A stretch of DNA of 14,003 nt from Mageeibacillus sp. UBA5438 (lineage in GTDB: Bacteria; Bacillota; Clostridia; Saccharofermentanales; DTU023): positions 1 through 14,003 of the forward strand of contig DIRK01000034.1 of the NCBI GenBank assembly GCA_002427535.1. Reading direction: 5' to 3'. The number at the start of each line of letters is the position of its first letter. Within the stretch, counting starts at the first letter, position 1. Of this stretch, positions 1 to 6,132 are shown in pieces. The notes beneath the pieces are model-generated. The model made no database searches and was not told where the DNA came from. It saw only the letters and a list, made by a program, of their open reading frames with translations. The translations under genes were made by a program, and so were the position numbers.

Positions 1-11
1 GGGTTGACTTC

Positions 12-651
12 TTATAGCTGGTCTTTCATAAAGACCTCACGGTCGTTAATCTTGTCCGTTAAGGCCGACTTCAACAAAACTTTTATTTGTGCCGGATTTG
101 AAACGCTTTTTTCCATAGCAGAGAGGTAATCTTTCTTGTTGATTTCGCTCCAAGCAACACAGAGTTTCAGGTTCTTTTTCAGCATCAGGTCAAGCCCAAT
201 CCTCATACTTCTGCCGTTGCCCTACATAAACGGATGAGCGACATTCATCTCCACATATTTATCCGTAATTTCATCAAAATTGCTTTCGGGCATTTTTTCT
301 ACGCTCTTAAGCGTTTCAGGCAGAAACTGCGCCATAGCGAATTGGAAGCCACCTTTGGCAATATTATGCGTTCTGATTTGCCCGGCAAAATCATAAAGTC
401 CACCGAACAGATGGCCGTGAATCTGCTGCAAAACTTTGACCGTCCCAACCTCTAATGTGTTAAACAGAGAACTGTCAAAAAGCGCATACGCCTTACTCTT
501 ACTTTTGCCGTCGATTGTTTCATCGCTGTATGTGAACCATTCTATGAAACGATTTGCGTTTTTGCTTGGAAAATTCTTGGCAAGCGCAATGATGCCGTCA
601 TAGTCAAGAACATTCGCCGCTCGTTTTTTTCCGTCAGGAGCGGTGAATTTG
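12..651 (-). pseudogene. Fic-domain protein (AMPylase/filamentation family), broken
   Basis: Fic enzymes transfer AMP or related groups from nucleotides to target proteins and are often toxins. One reading frame runs from the IS junction at 651 to 12, encoding about 212 residues with one in-frame stop. Visible parts are a segment with NFPSKNANRF and IEWFTYSD, then QQIHGHLFGGLYDFAGQIR, then the active-site motif. The family signature HPFx(D/E)GNGRxxR reads HPFM-stop-GNGRSMR. A TAG at 222-224 sits where the acidic residue belongs, one base away from GAG. The 5' end is missing because IS1182-type DNA begins at 652, and nothing resembling the lost N-terminus occurs beyond the IS. The C-terminus ends at FMKDQL, a few residues short of the tail remembered for relatives. 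Family assignment is firm. A dead gene is the simplest reading, because the stop removes half the active site. Confidence 0.9.
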
Positions 652-665
652 AAGGGGCTGTCTCA
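652..665. repeat. IS left terminal inverted repeat
   Basis: AAGGGGCTGTCTCA matches the right end in inverted orientation with no mismatch. It also forms one arm of a local hairpin with 672-682. Confidence 0.85.
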
Positions 666-682
666 AAAAGGGACGGCCCCTT
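652..682 (+). terminator. Inward-facing hairpin at IS left end
   Basis: An 11-bp stem (652-662 with 672-682, one G-T pair) has a 9-base loop and is followed by TTTCATG. Read from outside into the element it resembles a weak intrinsic terminator that would shield the transposase gene from outside transcription. The T run is short, so termination strength is uncertain. Confidence 0.5.
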
Positions 683-714
683 TCATGTATTGGGACATAA
701 ATTTTAACAGAAAA

Positions 715-731
715 GCGGGCCAAAAGCCCGC
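715..731 (+). promoter_or_regulatory. Hairpin in transposase leader
   Basis: GCGGGC-CAAAA-GCCCGC is a perfect 6-bp stem ending 20 bases before the transposase ATG. No good Shine-Dalgarno is visible between it and the start. Such leader hairpins in IS elements can limit transposase translation when transcription enters from outside. The role is inferred. Confidence 0.45.
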
Positions 732-751
732 CAATCCTGTAGAATGTCATT

Positions 752-2344
752 ATGAACAAATCAAATCTACACCCCGAATATATCAAAAATTCGCAGTACA
801 TTCAACTTTGCCTTCCCATTGAAACGGACGTCTTGATTCCAGTGAGACATTCGGTCCGTCTTCTTGACCAAGTATTGGATGAACTCGACTACCGCCCGCT
901 CTCCCAAACCTACGCGCACCGGGGCCGAAAACCCGTGACCCATCCGAAGAATCTTTTTAAAGTGCTGGTGTATGCCTACAGTCAAGGTATTTATTCAAGC
1001 CGAAAAATTGAAGATGCCTGCCGACTGAATCTCGCCTTTCAATATCTACTGCGAGGTGACAATATCCCCGACCACAACACGATTGCCCGTTTTCGCACAG
1101 GACGCCTGGGCGATTGTATTGAATTACTCCTCAACCAATTGGTTCACCATCTCAGCCGCTATGAGGCCATTGACTTCGACCATGTATTCATTGACGGCAC
1201 GAAGATCGAGGCGAACGCCAATCGCTACAGTTTTGTGTGGAAGAAGGCCACGACCCAGTATGAGGCACGTTTGCAGCTCAAGATCCATCAATTGCTCAGT
1301 CGCTGCTTTGCGGCAGAGCTTTTGCCAGAGATTATGACAAGTGAAAGGTTGGAGGAGTATCTCACACGCCTGGAGGCACGCGCAAAGAAGGAAGCGATCG
1401 TATTTGTGCACGGTAAGGGCCGCCGCAAGACCCCGTTACAACGCGACATTGAAGCGTTGCGAGCCTACCTTGAAACACAAGAGAAATACGAACGCTACCA
1501 CCTGCTGTTCAAGGGCCGTAACAGCTTTTCCAAAACGGACCCTGACGCGACGTTCATGCGGCTTAAAGATGACCACATGCGTAACGCACAATTAAAACCT
1601 GCTTACAATCTCCAGTTGGCCGTCGCCCACGAATACATTGTAGGGGTGGATGTCTCCTGTGAACGCAGTGACACGAACACGCTAAAACCGTTCTTGCAGA
1701 GGATGAAACACGATTATGGTCGTCCCTTTGACAAGCTTGTTTGCGATGCGGGTTATGAGAGCGAAGAGAACTACACTTATTTCGAAGAAGAGGGCATCAC
1801 TGCGTACATCAAGCCGTCCAATTACGAGTATTCCAAGACGCGTAAGTTTCAACGTGATCAGGCGTTTCGCTTAAGCTTAGAATACCTCCCTCAACAGGAT
1901 GCTTACCGTTGCCTTGAAGGGCGATTATTGACATTTTCCCACATACGTACAAGAAAGAGTGCCTCGGGATTTGAAAGTGAAAGTAAGCTCTATCGTTGTG
2001 AGAGTTGTGAGGGGTGTTCACGTCGGGCGACCTGCTATACGGGAAAATACTCAAAACAATTGCAAGTCGCTGAGACGTTTGAGGCTTACCGCAAAGAAAG
2101 CTTACGCAATGTGACGAGTCCTCTCGGGATCAAGCTACGGGTGAATCGTTCGATCCAGGTCGAGGGCGCTTTTGGTGTCTTGAAATGGAATCACGGATTC
2201 AAGCGTTTTCTCACACGCGGCATGGTGAATGTCAAAACAGAATGCTTGCTACTGGCTTTTGGATTTAACATCAACAAGTTGCATCATCGCATTCAAGGGC
2301 ACCGGTTAAGGCAGGCACTATTCCCCCTGAAAGACACTGGATAA
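752..2344 (+). CDS. IS1182-family DDE transposase
   Basis: This 530-residue enzyme cuts and joins the ends of its own element. The N-terminal region (about 45-125) is the DUF772-type helical domain, with YRPLSQTYAHRGRKP and DHNTIARFR. The RNase H-like catalytic domain follows. Likely metal-binding residues are D148 in FIDGTKIEANA, D332 in VCDAGYESEE and E471 in IQVEGAFGVLKW. A cysteine cluster (C416, C419, C422, C428) precedes the last acidic residue, as in relatives, and may bind zinc. The length is normal for the family and no frameshift is seen, so the element could be active. The ATG at 752 lacks an obvious ribosome-binding site, which fits the low expression usual for transposases. Confidence 0.93.
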   Translation: MNKSNLHPEYIKNSQYIQLCLPIETDVLIPVRHSVRLLDQVLDELDYRPLSQTYAHRGRKPVTHPKNLFKVLVYAYSQGIYSSRKIEDACRLNLAFQYLLRGDNIPDHNTIARFRTGRLGDCIELLLNQLVHHLSRYEAIDFDHVFIDGTKIEANANRYSFVWKKATTQYEARLQLKIHQLLSRCFAAELLPEIMTSERLEEYLTRLEARAKKEAIVFVHGKGRRKTPLQRDIEALRAYLETQEKYERYHLLFKGRNSFSKTDPDATFMRLKDDHMRNAQLKPAYNLQLAVAHEYIVGVDVSCERSDTNTLKPFLQRMKHDYGRPFDKLVCDAGYESEENYTYFEEEGITAYIKPSNYEYSKTRKFQRDQAFRLSLEYLPQQDAYRCLEGRLLTFSHIRTRKSASGFESESKLYRCESCEGCSRRATCYTGKYSKQLQVAETFEAYRKESLRNVTSPLGIKLRVNRSIQVEGAFGVLKWNHGFKRFLTRGMVNVKTECLLLAFGFNINKLHHRIQGHRLRQALFPLKDTG

Positions 2345-2498
2345 ACAATCCATTTTCCATGAAAAGCGACTTTAGCCTATTTTCGCTTGCCCTTTTCTCC
2401 AAATTCTCCCGGTTTTACGACTTTCCATCCCATGGGTTTGCGTGACGGTACCTTCCGAAAGCACTTACACGACAACATTTCACGTTTTACCCATGAAA

Positions 2499-2544
2499 AA
2501 GGAGCTGTCTCATCACACTTTACGGTGTTCTGAGACAGCCCCTT
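2499..2544 (-). terminator. Hairpin at IS right end, likely terminator of tRNA-Ser(GCU)
   Basis: On the minus strand the terminal repeat AAGGGGCTGTCTCA pairs with an inner copy (2499-2512, one mismatch or wobble). A T-rich stretch TTTTTCATG follows. The hairpin starts 5 bases after the tRNA CCA, so the IS end itself probably supplies the tRNA's terminator while blocking read-through into the element. The stem and T run are seen directly. The function is inferred. Confidence 0.6.
2531..2544. repeat. IS right terminal inverted repeat
   Basis: TGAGACAGCCCCTT is the exact reverse complement of the left end at 652-665. The tRNA-Ser CCA begins at 2547, only two bases further on. Confidence 0.85.
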
Positions 2545-2546
2545 TC

Positions 2547-2637
2547 TGGCGGAGAAGGAGGGATTTGAACCCTCGCTGGAGTTGCCCCCACTAACGGTTT
2601 AGCAAACCGTCCCCTTCGACCTCTTGGGTACTTCTCC
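2547..2637 (-). tRNA. tRNA-Ser(GCU)
   Basis: This class II tRNA has the long variable arm typical of serine tRNAs. The acceptor stem pairs GGAGAAG with CTTCTCC, the discriminator is G, and CCA is encoded (2547-2549). The anticodon loop TTGCTAA sits on a perfect 5-bp stem and gives anticodon GCT (plus-strand 2601-2603), reading AGC/AGU. The T arm contains GGTTCAAATCC. It is 91 nt with CCA. Its 3' end is nearly touched by the IS. Confidence 0.96.
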
Positions 2638-2649
2638 GTAGGTCAAATC

Positions 2650-2655
2650 ATTATA
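2650..2655 (-). promoter_or_regulatory. -10 box of tRNA-Ser(GCU) promoter
   Basis: On the minus strand, TGCTATAAT is a perfect -10 box with an extended TGn, 12 bases before the mature 5' end. No good -35 is seen at 16-18 bp. A second extended TATAAT lies at 2689-2694. Both point toward the tRNA. Confidence 0.6.
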
Positions 2656-2661
2656 GCATGC

Positions 2662-2678
2662 AGGTCAATTCCTGACCT
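2662..2678. promoter_or_regulatory. Dyad AGGTCA-n5-TGACCT, candidate operator
   Basis: A perfect 6-bp inverted repeat with a 5-bp spacer lies between the two minus-strand TATAAT boxes, in the gap between tRNA-Ser and the FMN oxidoreductase gene. It could bind a dimeric regulator of either gene. No known factor is assigned. Confidence 0.4.
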
Positions 2679-2739
2679 CAGCCAATGGATTATACCATAA
2701 ACAAGATAAGCGGAATGGAAATCTTGTCCCCATTTTATG

Positions 2740-2745
2740 TACAAT
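2740..2745 (+). promoter_or_regulatory. Probable -10 box for the oxidoreductase gene
   Basis: TACAAT matches the sigma-A -10 consensus at five of six bases and lies 36 bases before the ATG at 2781. The -35 region is poor, so only the -10 call is offered. Confidence 0.4.
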
Positions 2746-2780
2746 AGGGTCTGTTGAAAATGTCATAAAAAGGAGAGCCC

Positions 2781-3320
2781 ATGAAAATACTCGTATTGAC
2801 AGGCAGCCCCCATAAAAAAGGAACCACCGCGTTATTAGCCGACGAATATTGTCAGGCGGCAGAGGAAGCCGGCCATACTGTCCATCGGTTTAATACCGCC
2901 TTCATGCAGATACAACCCTGCACCGGATGCGACCACTGCCGAAAAAGCGACGACAGCGACTGCATATTCCGCGACGACATGCAAAACATTCTGCCGCACC
3001 TTTTAGACGCCGACGCTGTTGTACTAGTCTCACCACTTTACTACTTCGCGTTCACCGCCCAGTTAAAAAACGTTGTCGACCGCTTCTACGAAGTGAACGA
3101 CAAATTACAAAAAAATCCCAAACAACTCCAAATGATCGTCGCCGGCGCCGACACCGACGAATGGGCCATGGACGGCGTCAAGGCACACTACCAATGCCTC
3201 TGCCGTTACCTGAATTGGGAAGATAGAGGCATGGTACTCGCCTACGGCTGCGGCACAAGAGAAGAAGCTAAACAAAGTAAATACGTAAAAGAAGTGACAA
3301 AGTTAGTTCAAAACCTCTGA
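2781..3320 (+). CDS. Flavodoxin-fold NAD(P)H/FMN oxidoreductase
   Basis: This 179-residue cytoplasmic flavoprotein belongs to the NADPH-dependent FMN reductase / flavodoxin-like fold group. It begins with a beta strand and the FMN phosphate loop (KILVLTGSPHKKGTT, glycine 8 to threonine 16). SPLYYF (84-89) is the second flavin contact typical of the group. A cysteine cluster, C47, C50, C53 and C61 (CTGCDHC), resembles that of iron-sulfur flavoproteins but is more compact, so whether it holds a cluster, zinc or redox disulfides is open. An AAAAGGAGAG ribosome-binding site supports the start. The substrate is unknown. An OsmC-family gene follows, which suggests a redox or thiol-stress setting. 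Codons end mostly in C or A. Confidence 0.85.
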   Translation: MKILVLTGSPHKKGTTALLADEYCQAAEEAGHTVHRFNTAFMQIQPCTGCDHCRKSDDSDCIFRDDMQNILPHLLDADAVVLVSPLYYFAFTAQLKNVVDRFYEVNDKLQKNPKQLQMIVAGADTDEWAMDGVKAHYQCLCRYLNWEDRGMVLAYGCGTREEAKQSKYVKEVTKLVQNL

Positions 3321-3364
3321 TTCCTGCGATACGAAGCAAACGGTCAATAAAGCATAAAATACAA

Positions 3365-3400
3365 CAACAGGAGGCGTGCCAAGAGGCACGCCTCCTGTTG
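3365..3400. terminator. Perfect 16-bp hairpin between oxidoreductase and OsmC genes
   Basis: A 16-bp perfect stem with an AAGA loop is centred on GGCGTGCC/GGCACGCC. On the plus strand no T run follows. On the minus strand the flank is T-rich (TTGTATTTTA). It may end the oxidoreductase transcript inefficiently or form a structured 5' leader or RNA stabiliser for the OsmC gene 37 bases downstream. Confidence 0.55.
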
Positions 3401-3436
3401 CTACAAGGAACTTGCAAGGAAAGAAAGGACAAAACC

Positions 3437-3898
3437 ATGAAAACTACATTCAAAGCCGTGACCGAGGCAAAAGACGGTCTCACCATATCCTGTCAAGCAC
3501 GCGATTTTGAATACACCCTCGACGAACCCAAAGAACTCGGAGGCAACGACATGGGCATGAACCCCGTCGAATCCATCCTCTGCTCATTGGGCGCCTGCAA
3601 GAGCATCGTCGTCAAGGCATTCGCGCGAGCGCACAAAATAAAGATCAACAGCGTACGCATCGAACTGGAAGGCGTCCTTGACCCCGACGGATTCTTAGGA
3701 AAAAACCCCGACGCCAAAATTGGATTCTCCGAGATCAAGACACACTTCTTCATTGACGCAGATAACACTGCCGAGGAAATCACACGCTACATCGACTTTG
3801 TCGAAAGAAACTGCCCCGTACAGGACACCATCGTCAACGCACCCGACTTCAAAACAGAAATCACCTTAATCGATGAAGAACTGGAAAAGGCCGTGTAG
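3437..3898 (+). CDS. OsmC-family peroxiredoxin-like protein
   Basis: OsmC/Ohr proteins are cytoplasmic dimers that reduce organic hydroperoxides with a pair of cysteines. This one has 153 residues, a normal length for the YhfA-like branch. The two expected cysteines are present: C54 in CSLGACKSIVV, at the start of the core helix, and C126 in VERNCPVQDT. An extra C49 precedes the first. GMNPVESILCSLG is the usual lead-in. The ATG at 3437 is preferred because AAGAAAGGAC lies just before it. An upstream TTG at 3398 would start inside or beside the hairpin and adds unmatched residues. It probably works with the neighbouring flavoprotein in redox defence, though this is inferred only from adjacency. 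Confidence 0.9.
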   Translation: MKTTFKAVTEAKDGLTISCQARDFEYTLDEPKELGGNDMGMNPVESILCSLGACKSIVVKAFARAHKIKINSVRIELEGVLDPDGFLGKNPDAKIGFSEIKTHFFIDADNTAEEITRYIDFVERNCPVQDTIVNAPDFKTEITLIDEELEKAV

Positions 3899-3917
3899 TC
3901 AACAACCAGAGAAACAA

Positions 3918-3956
3918 AAATGAGGACATCCGGAAAAATTCCGGATGTTCTCATTT
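3918..3956 (+). terminator. Terminator after OsmC gene
   Basis: A 16-bp stem (AAATGAGGACATCCGG with its partner, one G-T pair) and a 7-base loop start 19 bases after the OsmC stop. The arms end in AAA and TTT, which fits a bidirectional intrinsic terminator. Confidence 0.75.
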
Positions 3957-3983
3957 GAACATTTCTCGTCCAGGTATGATAAT
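3955..3983 (+). promoter_or_regulatory. Sigma-A-type promoter for the repeat protein
   Basis: TTGAAC (3955-3960), a 17-bp spacer and GATAAT (3978-3983) match the vegetative consensus well. Transcription would begin near 3990, which excludes the upstream TTG at 3955 as a start codon and supports the ATG at 4027. Confidence 0.6.
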
Positions 3984-4026
3984 AAAAGGGACCCCTAGGA
4001 CACCTACCAAGAAAGAAGGTGTAACA

Positions 4027-5313
4027 ATGACACAAGCACAAACACCACTTTCTTTAACGACCGACCCACATCTCCCTTTTTACAAGAACAAGAAAAAAGT
4101 GATCGGCATCGCGGTCGTATGCTTGTTAATCGCGCTATTAGCGTACGCGCTCGCAGGACCGGTCACCCGGCAAACGCGCTACAAGAATGCCCTACAGAAC
4201 CTCGAACAGGGAGCCTATGACAAGGCCTACCTCGCCTTCACACAACTCCAAGACTACAAAGACAGCCCCAACATGGCCCAAGAAGCGCGCTACCAACAAG
4301 CCCGAAAGCGTATGGACGAAGGCGACTATTTGGGAGCGTCCCTCCTCTTTAAACAACTGGATGACTACCGGGACAGCCAAGCATTAGCAAAAGACAACAG
4401 AATTGAGGCCACCTACCAAAATGCCCGGCACTTATATGAAGAAGGGAAGTATGTAGAAGCTTCCAACACCTACAAAAGCCTTGGAAGCTACAAAGACAGC
4501 CAAGAAAAAGCCATAAAGATGCGATACCAATACGCAGTACAAAGCCTTGAAATAGGTGAGTACGACGAGGCACTGAGGTTATTTACGGAACTTGGGGGTT
4601 ACCTGGATAGTCATGCGCTAGTCACCGAAACCCAGTACCAACGGGCACTCTCCCTCATGGAACAAGGCGAGTACAGCGAGGCCATCCGCGATCTGGAAGC
4701 ATTAAAAGACTACAAGGACACACAGGCACAGCTAATCGAAGCCCGCTACGGCAACGCGCTCTACTTATTAGAATCTAAAGCATACTCCATCGCGGCATCC
4801 GCCTTCGAACGGCTCGGCAATTATCGTGACAGCGTCACGAAACTTCGCGAATCCATGTACCTGTACGTCACGCACTATACGAATCACAATAACTTCAACC
4901 AGGTCACCTATGACTACCTCAACGCGTTAAAAGCGATCGACTACGAGGACAGCGCCGCGATCTACGACGAGTTATATCGCTGGAAGATAAGCCTGACCTA
5001 CCTGAACACAGAGCCGGAAAACAAGGAGCAGATTGACGAGTCCATAACTAGAGACGCCCCGTATGTGCACATGGGCTTAATCCTCACGGGCGGTATCCCG
5101 AAAGAGACCATCGCCATTCGAGCTGAACTCGAGTACTCAGATGTCCCCCAAAGTCATTTCTTTAAAGAATGGATCGCTGCAAGTGACAGCGACATGCTCG
5201 AAATCACATGGCCTGAGGGGTTACAAGGAGTCCCCGGACCCATCTTCGTGAAGTTATTTACACGAACAACCGGCGCGCTACTAGGGGAATTCAAAATACT
5301 CACAGAGGGATAA
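4027..5313 (+). CDS. Membrane-anchored tandem TPR-like repeat protein
   Basis: The protein has 428 residues. A basic KNKKK (20-24) precedes one hydrophobic segment (about 25-43), so it is probably a signal anchor with the rest outside the cytoplasm. From residue 52 to about 316 it holds six clear 37-residue repeats and a seventh decayed one. Each has the pattern Y-x2-A, a helix, G-x-Y-x2-A, another helix, then L-x2-Y-(K/R)-D-S. These are TPR/Sel1-like helix pairs found in many Clostridia and usually mediate protein contacts. The last 110 residues lack the repeat, look beta-rich (HMGLILTGGIPKETIAIRAE) and are not recognised. The ATG at 4027 is chosen for the GAAAGAAGGTG site and the promoter upstream. 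It stands alone between two terminators. No function is assigned. Confidence 0.82.
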   Translation: MTQAQTPLSLTTDPHLPFYKNKKKVIGIAVVCLLIALLAYALAGPVTRQTRYKNALQNLEQGAYDKAYLAFTQLQDYKDSPNMAQEARYQQARKRMDEGDYLGASLLFKQLDDYRDSQALAKDNRIEATYQNARHLYEEGKYVEASNTYKSLGSYKDSQEKAIKMRYQYAVQSLEIGEYDEALRLFTELGGYLDSHALVTETQYQRALSLMEQGEYSEAIRDLEALKDYKDTQAQLIEARYGNALYLLESKAYSIAASAFERLGNYRDSVTKLRESMYLYVTHYTNHNNFNQVTYDYLNALKAIDYEDSAAIYDELYRWKISLTYLNTEPENKEQIDESITRDAPYVHMGLILTGGIPKETIAIRAELEYSDVPQSHFFKEWIAASDSDMLEITWPEGLQGVPGPIFVKLFTRTTGALLGEFKILTEG

Positions 5314-5321
5314 AAAATGGC

Positions 5322-5353
5322 AAAGAGAGCGGAATTCGAACCGCTCTCTTTTT
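5322..5353 (+). terminator. Bidirectional terminator after repeat-protein gene
   Basis: AAAGAGAGCGG pairs perfectly with CCGCTCTCTTT around an 8-base loop, with TTTTT on the plus side and an A run on the other. It can end both the plus-strand repeat gene (stop at 5313) and the converging nucleotidyltransferase gene, whose stop is at 5375. Confidence 0.85.
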
Positions 5354-5374
5354 CACGAGTAAATAAGGCCAACT

Positions 5375-5674
5375 TTATAGGGGTTTCCCCGTAGCGATAA
5401 TACTCGCCAAAAAACCAGAAATGTCTTGTTTATTTGAAAGCATAACGGGCTCAATGCGAAAGTCAACATCGCGCCGCAGCTTATAAAGTCTAGTAAGTGT
5501 ATCCAAATAATCGCCATCAATATTCTCAACAACGACCGCAATGTCAATATCAGAAAGAAGGTTGGCGGTATTATTTGCATAGGAGCCATACAAATAAATC
5601 TGCTCGACGTCCAGAGTTTTCCTCACTTTGTCAGCATAGGTTTTGGCAATTTTTAAAACTGATTCTTGATCCAT
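5375..5674 (-). CDS. MNT-type nucleotidyltransferase, lone
   Basis: This 99-residue minimal nucleotidyltransferase has the Pol-beta motif GSYANNTANLLSDIDIAVV: G30-S31 and the metal-binding pair D42 and D44. D71 in DVDFRIEP is a plausible third acidic residue. Such proteins often act as antitoxins that modify a HEPN-domain RNase toxin encoded next door, or as adenylyltransferases of unknown targets. No HEPN gene is seen on either side here: a terminator lies downstream, and a 130-bp gap and a tRNA lie upstream. GAAGGAG, 8 bases before the ATG, supports the start. T-rich third positions differ from the plus-strand neighbours. It may be an orphan remnant or may act on a distant partner. Confidence 0.82.
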   Translation of the reverse strand: MDQESVLKIAKTYADKVRKTLDVEQIYLYGSYANNTANLLSDIDIAVVVENIDGDYLDTLTRLYKLRRDVDFRIEPVMLSNKQDISGFLASIIATGKPL

Positions 5675-5714
5675 GCCGCAGACTCCTTCGTTAACTCACG
5701 ACGTTTACCCATTT

Positions 5715-5720
5715 ATTATA
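5715..5720 (-). promoter_or_regulatory. -10 box for MNT gene
   Basis: TATAAT on the minus strand, 41 bases before the MNT start codon, matches the consensus exactly. The -35 region is unclear. Confidence 0.45.
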
Positions 5721-5773
5721 CTAAGCGTAAGGGAAAGGGCACTGCCGACTAAGCTATTTATTTCTCCTCTGAC

Positions 5774-5800
5774 AAAATACGGCTCCCATAGAGGAAGCCG
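5774..5800 (-). terminator. Terminator of tRNA-Ser(UGA)
   Basis: On the minus strand an 8-bp stem (CGGCTTCC with GGGAGCCG, one wobble) and a 5-base loop are followed by TATTTTG. It begins 9 bases after the tRNA CCA. Confidence 0.75.
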
Positions 5801-5808
5801 CAAAAATT

Positions 5809-5899
5809 TGGCGGAGAGAGCGGGATTCGAACCCGCGGAGGACTTGCATCCTCTCCGGTTTTCAAGACCGGTGCCTTCAGCCATCTCGACCATCTCTCC
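5809..5899 (-). tRNA. tRNA-Ser(UGA)
   Basis: This class II serine tRNA is 91 nt. Acceptor GGAGAGA pairs with TCTCTCC, followed by G and an encoded CCA (5809-5811). The anticodon stem CCGGT/ACCGG holds loop CTTGAAA with anticodon TGA (plus-strand 5862-5864), reading UCN codons. The long variable arm and the T arm GGTTCGAATCC are intact. Confidence 0.96.
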
Positions 5900-5921
5900 G
5901 AATGTCTTACAAAGCGTTGTC

Positions 5922-5950
5922 AGTTTACAAAGGAAAAGAACGATTGTCAA
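5922..5950 (-). promoter_or_regulatory. Promoter of tRNA-Ser(UGA)
   Basis: On the minus strand a perfect TTGACA (5945-5950) is followed after exactly 17 bp by TAAACT (5922-5927), four of six bases to the -10 consensus. The predicted start is about 15 bases before the mature tRNA. Confidence 0.65.
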
Positions 5951-5989
5951 TGTGAGAAGATTGGGCCTGCCATATTGTCCACACATTTG

Positions 5990-5995
5990 TATAAT
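5990..5995 (+). promoter_or_regulatory. Probable -10 box for lon
   Basis: TATAAT on the plus strand is the only strong box in the 233-bp gap before lon, giving a leader of about 130 bases. No convincing -35, CIRCE or CtsR site is seen. The leader contains a bulged CGGTAA/TTACCG stem-loop near 6053-6090. Confidence 0.4.
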
Positions 5996-6132
5996 AGAAT
6001 TCAAGCACTCATCCATAATAAACACTTCAACTGACGGGAAACGGCAGAATCGGCGGTAAAATAAACAACACCTCCGATTTTATTACCGGACAATGTCAAA
6101 CGAAGAAATGATCAAGATAAGAGGAAAGATCT

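Larger units (their letters stand above)
652..2544 (+). mobile_element. IS1182-family insertion sequence, complete
   Basis: The element is 1893 bp, bounded by perfect 14-bp terminal inverted repeats AAGGGGCTGTCTCA at 652-665 and its complement at 2531-2544. It encloses one long transposase gene. The left end lies in the fic pseudogene. The right end is two bases from the CCA of tRNA-Ser(GCU). I see no clear target-site duplication in the flanks, so the present ends may come from a rearrangement or recombination between copies. About 190 bp after the transposase stop are noncoding. The IS1182 family rests on the transposase sequence and overall size. The exact outer base could be shifted by one or two. 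Confidence 0.88.

Noticed and set aside
645..2552. A target-site duplication around the IS
   Set aside because: The bases flanking 652 and 2544 do not repeat in any clear way.
3398..3436. Longer OsmC start at TTG 3398
   Set aside because: It begins at the hairpin edge, adds a lysine-rich stretch encoded by the ribosome site, and the ATG at 3437 has a proper SD.
6001..6012. A CIRCE heat-shock element before lon
   Set aside because: Only a GCACTC half-site is present; the inverted half is absent.
5673..6059. A 128-codon plus-strand frame
   Set aside because: It runs across the antisense of tRNA-Ser(UGA) and the promoters; no SD and no family features.
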